A stretch of 64,000 bases of DNA, from NCBI GenBank assembly GCA_029204225.1, contig CM055101.1, positions 39,831,961-39,895,960 of the forward strand, in the 5' to 3' direction. Below, one piece after another: positions 44,880 through 57,039 of the stretch. The DNA is from Diphasiastrum complanatum (taxonomy: Eukaryota > Streptophyta > Lycopodiopsida > Lycopodiales > Lycopodiaceae). The position numbers were made by a program, and so were the translations under genes. Under the pieces are notes generated by a model that saw only the letters and a program-made list of their open reading frames with translations, had not been told where the DNA came from and did not search any database. Positions within the stretch are counted from its first letter, which is position 1, and every line of letters begins with the position of its first letter.

Positions 44880-47856
44880 TTTCGATCAATCAAAATCATA
44901 TGGATTGAGCAATGGGTATCAGTATTTTCCTCAATCAATAGGCTTCTACCTTGTTCGTTAGAATTTCTTAATAATAGAATCAAGTATTTACAAAGTTTGT
45001 CTCTTGTTCAGCAATTAGACAACATTGCAATTCTTATAGACCTCGAACAACACCTCACACTACTGTGTGTTCATAGACAAGATCCTAAAGCGTTAACAAA
45101 TGAGATGTAAGTTTAGTGTTTCCCTGTATGCAACTATTTTGGCCTTGCAAATGCCAAGCACTCAGCTTACCAGACAACTGCCAAACCTGCAACAACCGGC
45201 TTGTTTCCGGGATTTGGATAGTTATGTTATTATTAGCACAATGATATTATAAGCCTGAAATCTTCTTATGAGTGCAGCATACAATCAATCCAATTTCCAA
45301 ACAGGTTAAGGCAATGTGGGAACATGCGAGATGTACAAACAGGCAAATTGCACGCACCACTTTGTATTATTATTAGTTTATACACACAATCCTTAAGCAC
45401 TTCATATGATTTCAAGTAGGCAAAATTAGAAGCAGAGTATCTGGGCAACTCGCAAGTAGAGAGAGCGTGGCCAAGCAAGAAAATAGAGGATCGTGAGCAA
45501 AAGGAAGTGCAGACCCACAGGCAGGGCAGCGAAGGAGTCGTCAATGAGGGCCGTGGGCAAAGCTCCTTAGGTAAGGAGCGTGGACAGAGCACGCTAGCAG
45601 ATGAGGATGGGAAAACCTGAAGGTAGGGCTGGGGCACAGATTAGGTGGTTGGCCGTAGTCTGCAGGTTGAGGATGGGGTTGATCACCAGAACTCACTGCC
45701 AATTGTGTAATTTAAAGAACAGATGCGAAGAAATGGATCAAAGCAAGAGGATCTACAAGAATCAGAAGCAGGAATGCCCAAATGTGCAGATAAATTAATC
45801 CAAAACGAGCACTCAAATGCAATTAAAGACAAAAGACTGAAAAAGAGGACAAGACAAACACAGGCAGCAGAAGCAAGATCCAGCGGGGTTTGACAATAAA
45901 GGTGGCTGCAAACATTGCAAATGTGCCACAAGTAGAGCGCAGACAGGGAAGGTAGTAGATCCGCAAGTAGAGAGCAAATCAGAAGGATTTATTGCAGGGG
46001 ATCAGGTCAGGTGAACAAATAGGTCGCAGGGCAGGGTTCTTCCCAGCGGGAGACAAGGCAGCGATCAGTAGCCGGTAGGAATCTATAGGTGAGAAAGTGG
46101 AGAAGGCCGCAGACAAATTCCTTCTACCACAGATGGAGTAGGTACGACACACAACAGATAGCAGGTAGGGAATTGGTTGTTGGTGAGGGAGCGATGCCTT
46201 GCAGGGTGTAAATGGAGAGGGATAGGCCGCTGATCAGGTAGAAGGATCAGTAGGCTGCAATCGAAGGCATTAGGACCAAAAACAGAGTGAAAGATCAAGC
46301 AAGCGGGTTCTGGAAAATGCAAGCAGGGAACCGAGGATCTTCCAAGAAAGTAATGACGCACAGGTCTGTGACGAAATGCGGATAGAAAGTGAAAGAAACC
46401 CTCAATCATGTGGCAGGGCTTAGTTATGTGTAAACTGCAGGTTGAGAGCCGCAGATAGCATTGTTGTCCTTCTTAATCATTAATCTGTCTCACCTGATAA
46501 TGATCTTCCTAACCCCGATTCTTAGTAGAAAAAATGGGCCACCTAACCTTCAATAAGGATAAAAGCACTATCCTAACATGAAATAAGACACTTTCAATAC
46601 AACAATCCAGGATAAAAGCACTATCTTAACATGAAATAAGACATTTTCAAGACAACAATCCTTGAGCAAGGAACAGTCACAAGTGATTCACAGACTTCTC
46701 AGACTTAAAAAACACAATTAATTACAAATAAAATCACAAGAAAGTGATTCAAACTCTTCTAAAGTAGTTAGACACTAATTTACACACTCCAATCCTTGCA
46801 AATGAAGCAACAAAATCTTTTACAATTCCAAAGCCTGCAACTAAATGTTAAAGGCAGCAAAGGGATACAGAATGTAATCCCCACAATACCAGGGCCTGCA
46901 ATCACAAGATTAAAGATTGCAAAAGCAAATAACACCAAATCTGATTCCACAAATGAAATGGTGCAAACACAATGCTAAAGATCAAACCATTGAATCAATA
47001 GCAGTGAAATGAAATAGACAGCAAAGTGAAAGAGGCTAAAAGTGGAGGCACCAAGCACAACAACTTCTTCTCCTTCTTTCTCTCTTCACCTTCTCACCAA
47101 GAGTTCTCTGCACACAAGTTTTTCTCTACAAGCTCCTCTCACTCTCTCAAAATGACAATGGATTTATGTTATGTAGAGGGCAGCCTCCTTCTAATGCTAC
47201 GGAGGGCTGAGGCCCAAAGAGGTGCATCTCTTCATGAATGGGCACCAATAGAGGCCTTTAGTAGTTGGGCCCAAACTTAAGGGTAGAACCCCAAATTTGG
47301 TTTTAAATCACCAAAGTGGCCTTCGGTGAATGAAGTTGCCATTTAACTGGTTTTTAAGACGAACTGACACCTCCTAGTCCAGACAAACCCGGGAACTAGG
47401 GGCATAAACCTCTTAAATAAATATAAGTCCAGCATAAATTAATAAATAGACAGAGTTTCAATAAAAGTGCAACCGGCCATAATGGGCCATTTACGCATCA
47501 GTATTAAGCAATTCCGCACCGATGTAATAGCGCGTGACGATGATTTTCGTTAAAAATAACTTTAAAAAGGGGTCTTTTTCCCCACAAACAGTTGGTTGCG
47601 TGGCTTATGCTCCACATGTGTCCTTTTGATTTGCATGTGACAGGATTCTTGAAGATCTTCACTTGGTGATCATTATAGCTCGTGTCGTTTCTCATTCTAT
47701 TTGCTAGGCATTTCGTAAGTAAATTAGTTTTGATTTGATTCAGTAGTGTAAGCTCTAAATGTGATAATGTAACTATTGTACAATTAATTAGATTTGCTGT
47801 ATTTGCTAGTGATCGAGACATGATACGTTATAGATATATCGATCGGGCACTGATCC
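44880..47856. other. Unassigned 3 kb, repeat-like
   Basis: No coding domain. The purine-rich part (45450-46420) repeats GTAGAGAG and GGCAGG words. 46557-46662 is a tandem duplication. On the minus strand 47515-46780 looks like the promoter-to-leader part of an LTR element, but no ends could be set. Confidence 0.4.
46557..46662. repeat. 53-bp tandem duplication
   Basis: Two nearly identical 53-bp copies, each beginning GGATAAAAGCACTATC and ending ACAACAATCC. Confidence 0.95.
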
Positions 47857-48077
47857 TGTAGCAAATTGGGCCATATTGGGCCCGACCCTAGATTGGTAGG
47901 TGATAGGCCAATTTTAGGACACCTGTCCTTCTAGGAAGCTTGTGAATACTCTATATGTACAGTTTCTTTAGTAATACAATTAACTTTGTTGTGCCCTCTT
48001 TGAGAGCTTGTGAGGAGTGGCTATGGTGATTGATTAATCTGATCTCCATACTGCACTAGATCCTATCAAATTTTAAC
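47857..48077 (+). repeat. Probable short copia LTR with primer site
   Basis: It starts TGTAGCAAATTGGGCC, holds a TATA-like CTCTATATGTAC, and ends near ATTTTAAC. The canonical primer site that follows makes it a 5' LTR; the start is provisional. Confidence 0.45.
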
Positions 48078-48078
48078 T

Positions 48079-48090
48079 TGGTATCAGAGC
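48079..48090 (+). other. tRNA-iMet primer-binding site
   Basis: TGGTATCAGAGC, perfect. No copia coding sequence follows; the frame 48078-48317 is not recognisable. Confidence 0.75.
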
Positions 48091-48873
48091 AGCAGGGCGT
48101 TGTAGGTATGCACGATCCGGTGGAGTCATCGTCGGCATCTTTCACCAGGAAAAAAGACTTGAGAAGCATCTTAAGAGAATGGAAACTATATGAGGTGCAG
48201 GTGGTCCGGATCGCAGGAATCGGCAAAGTTCCCTTGAAAAAATGCAGTTTTGGTGGTTTTGAGAAAATCATCGGTGGTGGCCTTTTGATTCACTATATGG
48301 ACGGTTGTTTGGCATAACGGGCCTTGCATGGGTATGCAAAGAGCAGTTATGGAGAGCCATGGCAATTTACAGGGTCAAATTTGGTGGAAAACTTTGAAAA
48401 TTTGGAAAAAATCTGGTTTCATGGGGGTGTTGACGAATTGGTGAGAAATTCAACTTGTTTGAAGTCAATATCGCACCTATTTTAGAACTATAAATTGGAT
48501 CAGAATAGCTAAGGGAGGGTGACCTTAGTGTGGAAGATAGCTGCAAGAAAAAAATGAGGGAAAGCTTGAGAAATGCCCAAGAACCTTTCTCTTTTTTCTA
48601 TGTGTCAAGGTTTTAGGAGAGAAAATCTTTGATCTTTCTCTGTAGGTGGCTTGTTTCACAGTTGTGAAGATCTAGATGAGGGCACCCTAGTATGGAGAAT
48701 TGGCCTACAAACAATCATGACCAACCATAGTGAGAAAATGGAATTGGATTCATGATGACCATCTCCATGTTAAAACCCTTGAGAAGAAGAGAAGAAGAGC
48801 AAATAGAGAGAAGAATGGTGAGCGGACCTCGTCTGTGTCCACCAATCAGGATAATGAGCTTGCATTGGACAAA
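48091..48873. other. No gene seen
   Basis: Possible leader of the element whose primer site is at 48079. A short frame (48078-48317) has no domain. Confidence 0.35.
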
Positions 48874-48889
48874 CTATGTGTGGGACACG

Positions 48890-49560
48890 CGAGAGATGAA
48901 TAACGAGTCACACTTTGACTTAAGAATTGTTGAGAATTCACAACCATTTAGATTCATTTCAGGAATATCCACAATTGGAATAGCACATATTGAAAAAACT
49001 TCATACTCTGAATAATCCAATGCTTCCATTTCATTAACTGTAGAAATATGATCCAACGGACGTACAAAATTACTGCCAAATAATGTAACTACCTTATCAC
49101 CCTCCTTGAAAGTGAGAACATGCTTCTCAAAATGAATCAACAGAGAAGGTGATTTACTAAATAACCACTCGTAACCTAAGATTAAATCAGTACGAGCTAG
49201 GTCTAAAACATGAAAATTAACTAATTCTGTGTGTCCTTGCATCAAAACTGGGAGTTTCGGGACTTTTACGTTCCAAGTCTCCAACTTTGCTCCTGAAGCT
49301 AGATAAACTTTATATCTATGATTGTTGGCTTCAGTTTCCAAGTTGAGTTTTTGCACAAGATGAGAATTAACAAAATTATGAGTTGAACCACTGTCCAATA
49401 GAATACTCACTTCTTGATCTTTAATTGTGCTAGTTAAACGAAGAAGTTCATTCGGCACGAAAGAAGTAGTACTGAAAGAACATTCACACTCACAATCAGT
49501 TGGGTTAATTTCCAAAGTCTTGCCATTGCCTTCTAGGATCTCAATCATATGGGTTGACAT
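48890..49560 (-). pseudogene. Gypsy-D protease
   Basis: A 228-codon frame. The retropepsin active site VSILLDSGSTHNFVN is intact (DSG), followed by LARTDLILGYEWL, the typical C-terminal (I/L)LG motif with its W(L) partner. It stops where the N terminus of RT should begin. Confidence 0.88.
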
Positions 49561-50450
49561 TTTCTTCCTTTATGGACAAAATTTCATCATATGTCCAAGG
49601 CTTCTTACAGACGAAATATAAGTTCTCTTTCTTAGCCTTTTCCCGGGACATAGATTTCTTAAATCTCTTTCTCTTCGGCTTCTTGGGTTCGATGCTACTT
49701 GATTTAATTCGTCAAATATTTTGCTTGGTCTAGACCGCGCTTCTTACCTTTCTCGGTTTTCAAAGTGGTTGGAATTTGCGCAAACTGCTTCCTGGATGCC
49801 ACCACTGTGAAATCATATGCTTTTGCATTCCGAAACGCATACTCGAGGTTTTGAAGCACATTTCGCCTAGATTCGTTCTGATAGTCGGCTGGCAAACCTA
49901 GGACAAACTGCCAAAGTGCCAACTTTGCAGCAAATGATGGAATCCTATTCGATAGGTCCATGAATTTCTTGATATAAGAGTCTAAACTCTTTGTACCCAT
50001 CATGTAATTCACGAACTTCAGGTAGTAGTCAACGTCATCAGCAATTATGAAAGCTTTCTTGAAAACTTCCGCAAACGCTTCCCAAGTAGTTGGCTTCACC
50101 GGTAAATCTCGCCAGCACGATGACGCTTTGCCGCGTAAGAACAACACAACGCTTTCAATTTTCTTCTCATCAGGAACTTCATGCAGATTGAAGTAGCTAC
50201 TCCACTTGGCCAGCCAGTCCTCGATGGCTTCAGTTTTCTTCTCCTTCTTCTCCCTCGCATAAACCTCTGGTTGAAAACCGAGATTGGGTGAAGACATCAA
50301 TTTGACTTGATTTAACAGAACCTCCATTTGTTGATCTCTCATCTAATTACGATTATTCATATCATTGAGTGCCGTACTCAACTACTGACAAATCACCATG
50401 TAAGATGGTGCACCCGGATTTGCAGTTTGATTTGAAGTTTCTTTGGCCAT
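49561..50450 (-). pseudogene. Gypsy-D gag
   Basis: The probable start is MAKETSNQTANPGAPS at 50450. Two nonsense codons follow, then the open frame 50342-49704 with the capsid domain (AIEDWLAKWSSYFNLHEVPD, VVLFLRGKASSCWRDL, TWEAFAEVFKKAF, LPADYQNESRRNVL). The knuckle (YFVCKK ... GHMMKFC) at about 49600 is split by a frameshift. Confidence 0.85.
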
Positions 50451-50693
50451 CTCGATATATCTATCCTGGAAACTATTAAATTTAGTTAATATTCAATTAA
50501 CTCATAGTGAAGCACAGTTGATCAAAATCGACTAAAATTGACTCCAGCATGGTCACAATACTATTTTTAGTCAATTTCATAGATAATTCAAAAAACTAGA
50601 AAAAACTAAAAATTTTGAGTTTTCGCACTCAAAATTTTTTTAAAATTTTTTTTACGTTTTTTTAGAAACTTGTATAAAAACCATTGTCAGTTA
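50451..50693. other. Unassigned, AT-rich
   Basis: Between gypsy-D gag and copia-4 RT; homopolymer-rich (TTTTTTTACGTTTTTTTAG). No LTR end identified. Confidence 0.4.
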
Positions 50694-51311
50694 TTAAGCA
50701 ATCGAAATCGAAAATTGAGCTTCGCCCAGATCGATCATGTCGAATTTAGAAGATAGCATTGTCTTGGTCTCTTTTATCAGATCGATAATGTTGCTGAAAA
50801 ACAATGTATCATCCACGTATAAAGTGATAATGATAAAAGACTGTTGCACTACTTTGAAGTAAACATTTGAATCTGAAGAGCTAGGTGTGTAGCCGTGATA
50901 AATAAGAAAAGTATTGATCATTTGAAACCATGCCCGAGCATATTGTTTTAAGCCATAAAGTGCCTTATGGAGTTTACACACATGATTGTGTTTACCCTCG
51001 ATAATATAACCTTCGGGTTGCACCATGTAAATGTCTTCTTCAATAACTCCATTGAGATATGTTGTATGTACATCCATTTGATATATTTCCAAATCTGCTG
51101 CAGCGGCAAATGATAGCAAAAGTCGAATAGAAGAATGCTTGACTACTGGACTGAAGGTCTTAGTGTAATTGATGTTGTATACCTGAGAAAATCCTCTGGC
51201 GACAAGTCGTGCCTTTCTCCTGTTGATGCTTCCATCTGCATTGTACTTGACTTTGAAAATCCATTTACAATCAACTACGTTTATGTAGCAGGTAATTCGA
51301 CAATTGTCCAT
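50694..51311 (-). pseudogene. Copia-4 reverse transcriptase
   Basis: DCKWIFKVKYNADGSINRRK, LVARGFSQVYNINYTKTFSP, YQMDVHTTYLNGVIEEDIYM, ALYGLKQYARAWFQ and the catalytic ITLYVDDTLFFSN (YVDD). The chain stops at IDLGEAQFSISIA before the end of RT. Confidence 0.9.
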
Positions 51312-51359
51312 GTCTGGTTTTTGATAAGAGATGAATAATCTCTATCCATAGCTTCTGAA

Positions 51360-52284
51360 TCAGGCTAACTGAGTGCCTCTTGAACAGACGTCGGTTCCTG
51401 AACAAGGTAGGCTGTAGACTCATCGATATACCGGTTAGATGGTCTGCTAGTTCTTGAATGTCTTCTGGGTCATACTGTAGTTGTTGAACTGTAACATCAT
51501 CATCTTCTGATTTCCCGTTGATTTGTTGTTCATAAAAAATAGAGGAGCTTGGACCTTCAATGGGAATAGTCGACTAAAGAACTGGAAAGTTCAATGTGTT
51601 AGGAGAATCTGACAGGTCAGCTACATGAGGACTGCCTTTTCCTTTGAGGTCTTGAAACTGATCTTCGATGAAGATAACATCCTGGCTAGTGAATATCTTC
51701 GACTCGATGGGATCGAACAACCTCTGGAAGTCGAGCTTCTTCCTGAGATCATGAAGAATCTACGCAAAAGCAGTACATCCAGAAACTCGTAAGTTTGATA
51801 AAGAAAGTTTGGTACTTGTCCAAACTTCGAATGGTGTTTTGTCTGAGAGACATTTAGTAGGACATTTGTTCTGAATATAGGTTGCTGTTGAAACAGCTTC
51901 AGCCCATAAGGACGTCGAAAGTGTCGCATGTAATAACATGCACTTTGCCGATTCAACTAAATTTTTGTTCTTTCTCTCAGCAAGGCCATTTGACTGAGGC
52001 GAATAGGAAGTAATGTATTGTTGCTCAATGCCGTTGTTAAGACAATATTCCTTAAATTCGGTGGAGATGTATTCTCCCTCGTTATCTGACCTCAGTGCTT
52101 TGATTCATTTGCCAGTTTGATTCTCAACATGCTCTTTGAAATGTCTGAATTTGATGAAAGTCTTTGGTTTCTGTTTAATAAAATAAACAACTGTTCTTCT
52201 GGAGATTTTGTCAATAAAAGTAATGAAATACTTTGCATCTAGCAATGAAGGAGTTTGCATAGGTCCACATATATCTGTATGAAC
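51360..52284 (-). pseudogene. Copia-4 integrase, N-truncated
   Basis: It starts at VHTDICGPMQTPSLLDAKYF (D1). A stop follows ENQTGK, then ALRSDNEGEY (D2), NGLAERKNKNL (E) and FEVWTSTKLSLSNLRVSGC. Several nonsense codons are present. The long tail to about 51360 contains decayed linker to RT. Confidence 0.85.
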
Positions 52285-53082
52285 TGACAAAATTTCTAGA
52301 ATTCACACGTGTGGGGAATGTCCACAAGTATGATTGATCTTGATTAAGCTTTGTGATTAGCACATCAACCTGATTCTAGATTGTTTAGCAAGATCTAGTT
52401 CTAAAGAAATGGCTTAACCACAATCTAGCATGCTAAGCATCTAAAAATATGATAGCAATGAATCAAAGAATGAACAAAAGTAGAAGATTTCAGTGTATTA
52501 GCATTAGCTTCAACACGAGTTAGAGAGAGAAAGCTAGAGAGATAACAAACAAAATAGTTTAGATCCAAAATGGCATGAGGTAGTTACAAAACTTTGGTTC
52601 TTCATCATTGATTGTGAGGAGAGCTACACATATTTATGGAGTTTGAGGTAGCTCGAGGTAGAACCACATCTATCCATTCCAAAATGACAACTTAAGTGAC
52701 ATCTAGAGTCTCTGTGACATTTGTCACTTGCCATGCATGAAATTCTACCAGCTTTTTACAAGTGTACTAGTTCTAACTAACAAAGTACAAATCATCATGC
52801 ATGTGTCCATTATACTTTGTGCATGCCTTGCATGTCACTATGGATCACTTACAATTGATGCATGTGAATTGCCACGAGTTTCTACAAGCATGACTTTGCC
52901 AATTCTATGTCTACAAACTATATGCAAGTTGTATTATTCAAACTAGACATTACATAACCATGTAGCTCGAGTTCTATGTAGGCCAAACTTGGCATTTTGC
53001 ATTTATGAGCTACATACTTGCATGGTACAACATTTGTAGCAAGCCAAAAAATCAATATCGTTTTGTTTTTCCAATTTTAACA
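52285..53082 (-). repeat. Copia-2 3' LTR
   Basis: 798 bp, plus-strand ends TGACAAAATTTC and AATTTTAACA. The first 100 bp match the piece at 57662-57762 almost exactly. CACACGTGTG lies at 52304-52313. Confidence 0.9.
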
Positions 53083-53090
53083 CTCCTCCT
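53083..53090 (-). other. Copia-2 polypurine tract
   Basis: CTCCTCCT on the plus strand is AGGAGGAG on the minus, directly before the LTR start TGTTAAAATT. Confidence 0.75.
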
Positions 53091-53099
53091 AAAAATAAT

Positions 53100-53887
53100 C
53101 TATATTGATTTGAACATGTATCTTGGTATAACTCCAAGATTGGCTCTATGCTTGACGAAGGAACTTTTGCTCAAAGGTTTGGTGAGCATATCAACAATAC
53201 AAGATGATGTGTCGATGTGTTCCAAATTGATTTTCCCTCCAATGAGCTTCTCTCTCATGAAGTGATGTGCAACTTCTATATGCTTGCTCCTTGCATGGAA
53301 TATCGGATTGTTGGCAAGGCCTTGGGCTGAAATGTTGTCACACATGATCATAGGTAGATCCTCTTCCAAGATTATCCTAGTTCCACTAGTAACCTCTTGA
53401 TCCAAAGCCCTTCCTTTGTTGTTGTAGTGAGTGCCTTGTACTCAGCTTCACATGATGAGAGTGATACAATATCTTGCTTTTTGGAAAGCCAAGATATCAA
53501 GTTTCCTCCAAGATATATGACATAAGCACTTGTAGTTTTCGATCTGCTCTATCACTTGCAAAATCCGAGTCTATATTAACCAATAATAGAAAGATCTTCA
53601 CTTTTATACAATAAACCAAAATCAAAAGTTGAAGATATATATCTAAGCACTCTCTTGGCCATTCTCCAATGATAGATAGTAGGATTTTGCATAGCCTGGC
53701 TCAACTTACGAACACTAAAGCTTATGTCAGTTCCAGTTATTGTGAGCCAAATTAAGGAGCCTATAAGACTTCTAAAAAGTGTGATGTCCACGAAGGATCT
53801 TTTATCACCTTTGTTAGAATCCTTTACATTTTGCTCCATAGGTGTTTCTATGCTCTTACAATTCAACATATTGAACTTCTTTAACAT
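53100..53887 (-). pseudogene. Copia-2 RNase H and connection
   Basis: Frame 53887-53576 gives CKSIETPMEQNV, LFRSLIGSLIWL and AMQNPTIYHWRMAKRVLRYI. After breaks, YLGGNLISWLSKKQDIVSL, SSCEAEYKAL and finally MIMCDNISAQGLANNPIFH and CIVDMLTKPLS (53405-53100), the RNase H active residues and the tail close to the PPT. At least two frameshifts and a nonsense codon. Confidence 0.88.
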
Positions 53888-54513
53888 TGAAAGAGCATTC
53901 TTGGATTGACATACAAAAGCTTTATCTTTAGAATATAGTGAATTTTTCCAAGATCTTTTCCAAGTGCAATCTTGGTTTCCCCAACTAACTTGATACTACT
54001 TCCTGTCAGAATGATATCATCAACATAAATAAGAAGAATGACAATATTTTTATCAAAAAACTTGATATATAAGGAAGGATCATAGTTACTAAGATATAAT
54101 CCTAGTGACTCAAGAAAGGTGTTAAGTCGAGAATACCATGACCTTGGAGCTTGCTTCAATCCATATAAACTTTTGAAGAGCAAGCAAACTTTTTCTTTAT
54201 CATGGATGAACCCAATAGGCTGATCCATATAAACCTCTTCTTCTAGATACCCATTTAGAAATGCATTAGAAACATCTAGTTGAAGAACTTGCCAATTGAA
54301 AAAACAAGCAAGAGAAATTATGATTCTTATTGGTACCATCTTTGCAACTGGGGCAAAGGTCTCCTCATAATCAAGTCCATAAACTTGAGCAAAACCTTTA
54401 GCACAAAGCCTAGCCTTGTACTTGTTGATTGTGCCATCTTGATTATACTTGACTCGAAAAACCCACTTGTAATCAATGATGTGCTGTTGGATGGAAGATC
54501 CACAAGCTCCCAT
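53881..54513 (-). pseudogene. Copia-2 reverse transcriptase
   Basis: DYKWVFRVKYNQDGTINKYK, CAKGFAQVYGLDYEETFAPV, QLDVSNAFLNGYLEEEVYM, SLYGLKQAPRSWYSRL and LLIYVDDIILTGSS (YVDD intact). Relative to copia-1, five residues are missing just after LGK (EFKMQ in copia-1). A frameshift follows near 53900. Confidence 0.92.
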
Positions 54514-54547
54514 GTCTTATTGGCCATCAAAGCTTCATATTCCTCCT

Positions 54548-55800
54548 TCATGGCAAGGTACCATTCCTTCGAGTTGAGTGCATCATATACATCCTTCGGC
54601 TCCTCACGAGAAATAAAATAGGCATAATTAGTGGAGTTGATTTCCACTTGCTTGCCTCTATCTTCATAGGTAAGCCTTCTAGGCTCGGATCTTTCTCTTT
54701 GAGATCTCCTTGGTGAAAAGATTCGAGGTGACTCCTCCTCAATCTCGGCCCCATCTCTCCATGATAATCTTCAAGGGTGATGATTGGAGTATCTTTGTGA
54801 GAATCTTTGAACTCGGCCTCCTCAAGAATGTATTTTTGATCTTCATGGAATATAACATATCTACTCTCAATTGTAGTTGAGGTAGAGGGAACATATATTC
54901 TATAAGCTTTCTTGTTGGATGCATATCCAACCATGATCCCTTTAATAGAATTAGGATCATCTCTTTTCCTCGTTTCCAAGGGCACATTAACAAAGCAAGC
55001 ACAACCAAAAACTCTAAGGCTATCTACCTTAGGTTTCTTCTTAAACAAGACTTCAAAAGGTGATTTTCCAGCAAGTGCATTGTGAGGTAATCTATTGCAC
55101 AAATAGTTTGCACAATTTATTGCTTCACCCCAATAATCAATAGGCAAAGAAGCTACTACTCAAATTGCTTCAGCACATTCACATAAAGATCTGTTTTTCC
55201 TCTCAGCTACTCCATTTTGAGATGGAGAATAAGCACAAGAAAACTCTCTCTTTATTCCTTCACCTTCACAGTGTTCATGAAACTACCTCCTCCATCACAT
55301 CTTAAAGCTTTAACTTTAAAAGAAAACTGTTTCTGAACATAAGCTTTGAAGATTAGGAAGTGATACAAAATCATTGCCTTTGAAGAAAGTAGATACATCC
55401 AGGTATATCTAGTAAAGTCATCAATAAAGGTGACAAAACATGTTGCACCACTAATACTTTTAGAAGAAGACAAATGTACATCTGAGTGTATAAGCTCCAA
55501 AGGATGAGTAATCTTTATAAAAAACTTCTGATATGGCTTTCTGTGTGACTTTGCAATGGCACAAGCCTCACAAGGCTTGAAAACTTTAGAAAGAGATTTT
55601 GGAAGACCAATAGCCTTCACCTTCTTAACCATAGAAGTCATAGATTTAAAGTTAGGATGACCCAACCTTCTATGCCACAGCTCCTCCTTAGATAACAAAG
55701 CAACTTCACAAAGGTCTGCATTCTCATAAGAATTCAACTTAAAAATTCCACCACATCTAGATCCATTAGCAAGGATCTCATCTTTTTCTTGATAAAACAA
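54548..55800 (-). pseudogene. Copia-2 integrase
   Basis: Pre-integrase HHCC (LWHRRLGHPNFKSMTS ... CEACAIAKSHRKPY), D1 at LIHSDVHLSSSKSISGATCF, D2 at LRCDGGG. There a deletion of about 19-20 bp relative to copia-1 removes the residues after GGG and shifts the frame. E (NGVAERKNR) lies in the next frame, then a stop, then YWGEAINCANYLCNRLPHN and the C-terminal FGCACFVNVP to about 54548. Confidence 0.92.
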
Positions 55801-57039
55801 GTATTGGAGTTAAACTTTACATCACAACCATTATCAAGCAACTTTCCCACACTAATTAAGTTCTTTGTAAGCTTTGGAATGAAAAGAACATTAGAAAGTG
55901 CAAGAACTTTTGAAGAAGCAAGTTTCAATGGAATGTTGCCAATTCCTTCTATTGGGCACTCATGATCATTAGCTGTGTAATGATCTCTTGAGTCCTTTGA
56001 AAGGTAAGATTGAGTCAAACGACTCCTTTGAACAGCACATATGTGAAGAAGCTCCACTGTCTATATACCAAGCACCATCTTTCTTGAAAGGTGATGAAGA
56101 AAAACTGGACACCATAAGTGATTCTTCTCCATCACTTGCAACATAATCTTCTTTAATCTCTTTGGGGAGATTAGCTTGCTTGAGTTGGTTTTTCTTCTTG
56201 AAGCAATTAGAGGCATAGTGCCCCTTCTTGCCACAGAAGAAACACTTCACTTTCTTCTTCTTGGTCTTTGAGTTAGAAGGATGAGATGTATCATCCTCTT
56301 CACCATCTTTGTCTCGATCTTTGACTTTGTCTTTGTTGGATGCTTGAGAGAACTGGTTCTTACTCCTTCCTTTCTGCTTGCCTTTGACAAAGAGGGCTTT
56401 GTCACTTCCACCATGCTCGAGTTTGTTCATCTTGGAGAGTTTATAGCTTTGTCTAGATTCTTCAAAAATAAGAATTCCTTGGAGAGTTTCTAGATTAGGC
56501 AACTCCTCTTTAATAGCAAAAGACTGAACAAGATTATCATAGTCATCTCTCAAGCCATTCAGTATGACTTGAACTAGCTCATTTTGGTTAATGGTAACAC
56601 CAACACAAGAAAGCTCTATATGTAAATCTCTAACTCTCGGAACATAGTTAGATGCACTCGCTTCACTTCTTTGGAAACTAGCTTCACTTCTTTGGAAACT
56701 TTGGAAAATCTGATTCCTAAGAGTGAGTATTCTAGAAATATTCTTTGCTTCATGGATGGTCTTTAGTGCATCCCAAGCTTCTTTGGCTGTAGTGCAAGAT
56801 CCTATCTCTCTCAAAATTTCATTAGATACATTCATCTTAATGAAATGTAGAGCCATTCTAGCTCTTTTCTTGTACTTAAGAATTTCAGCCTGTGCTTGAG
56901 GCTCCTCCTCAACACTAAGCACAATATCCATAACATCTTGGAGTATCAAGATAGACTCCATTCTAAACTTCCAGATTGAGTAATTAGAAGTGTTTAGTCT
57001 TTCACTGGCTTCTAGAAGATATCCTCCTTGAGATGCCAT
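55734..57039 (-). pseudogene. Copia-2 gag and protease
   Basis: Gag starts MASQGGYLLEASERLNTSNY (57039) and is uninterrupted through the intact knuckle CFFCGKKGHYASNC to the protease active site YIDSGASSHMC. A frameshift (about 55970-56050) follows; the protease tail (NIPLKLASSKVLALSNVLFI) resumes in the next frame. A 21-bp in-frame duplication repeats FQRSEAS at 56661-56702. Confidence 0.92.

Larger units (their letters stand above)
48890..50450 (-). mobile_element. Gypsy-D gag-protease fragment
   Basis: On the minus strand: gag from about 50450, a knuckle near 49600, then protease to about 48890. RT and later domains are missing. The LLDSGSTHNFV protease motif and gag style are those of chromovirus-like gypsy elements. 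Confidence 0.8.
50694..52284 (-). mobile_element. Copia-4, 3' half, split by copia-2
   Basis: On the minus strand: integrase from the D1 motif (52284) through integrase C terminus to RT, ending about 50700. Everything before the D1 motif is missing: at that exact point the copia-2 3' LTR starts. RNase H is also absent. Confidence 0.85.

Noticed and set aside
45601-46409. Several frames of 65-110 codons on both strands.
   Set aside because: No domain, overlapping on both strands, in purine-rich repetitive DNA. Looks like chance openness.
47026-47280. A frame with a hydrophobic, Ser/Phe-rich start resembling a signal peptide.
   Set aside because: It lies in CT-rich sequence with LTR-like character, and the composition explains the Ser/Phe content.
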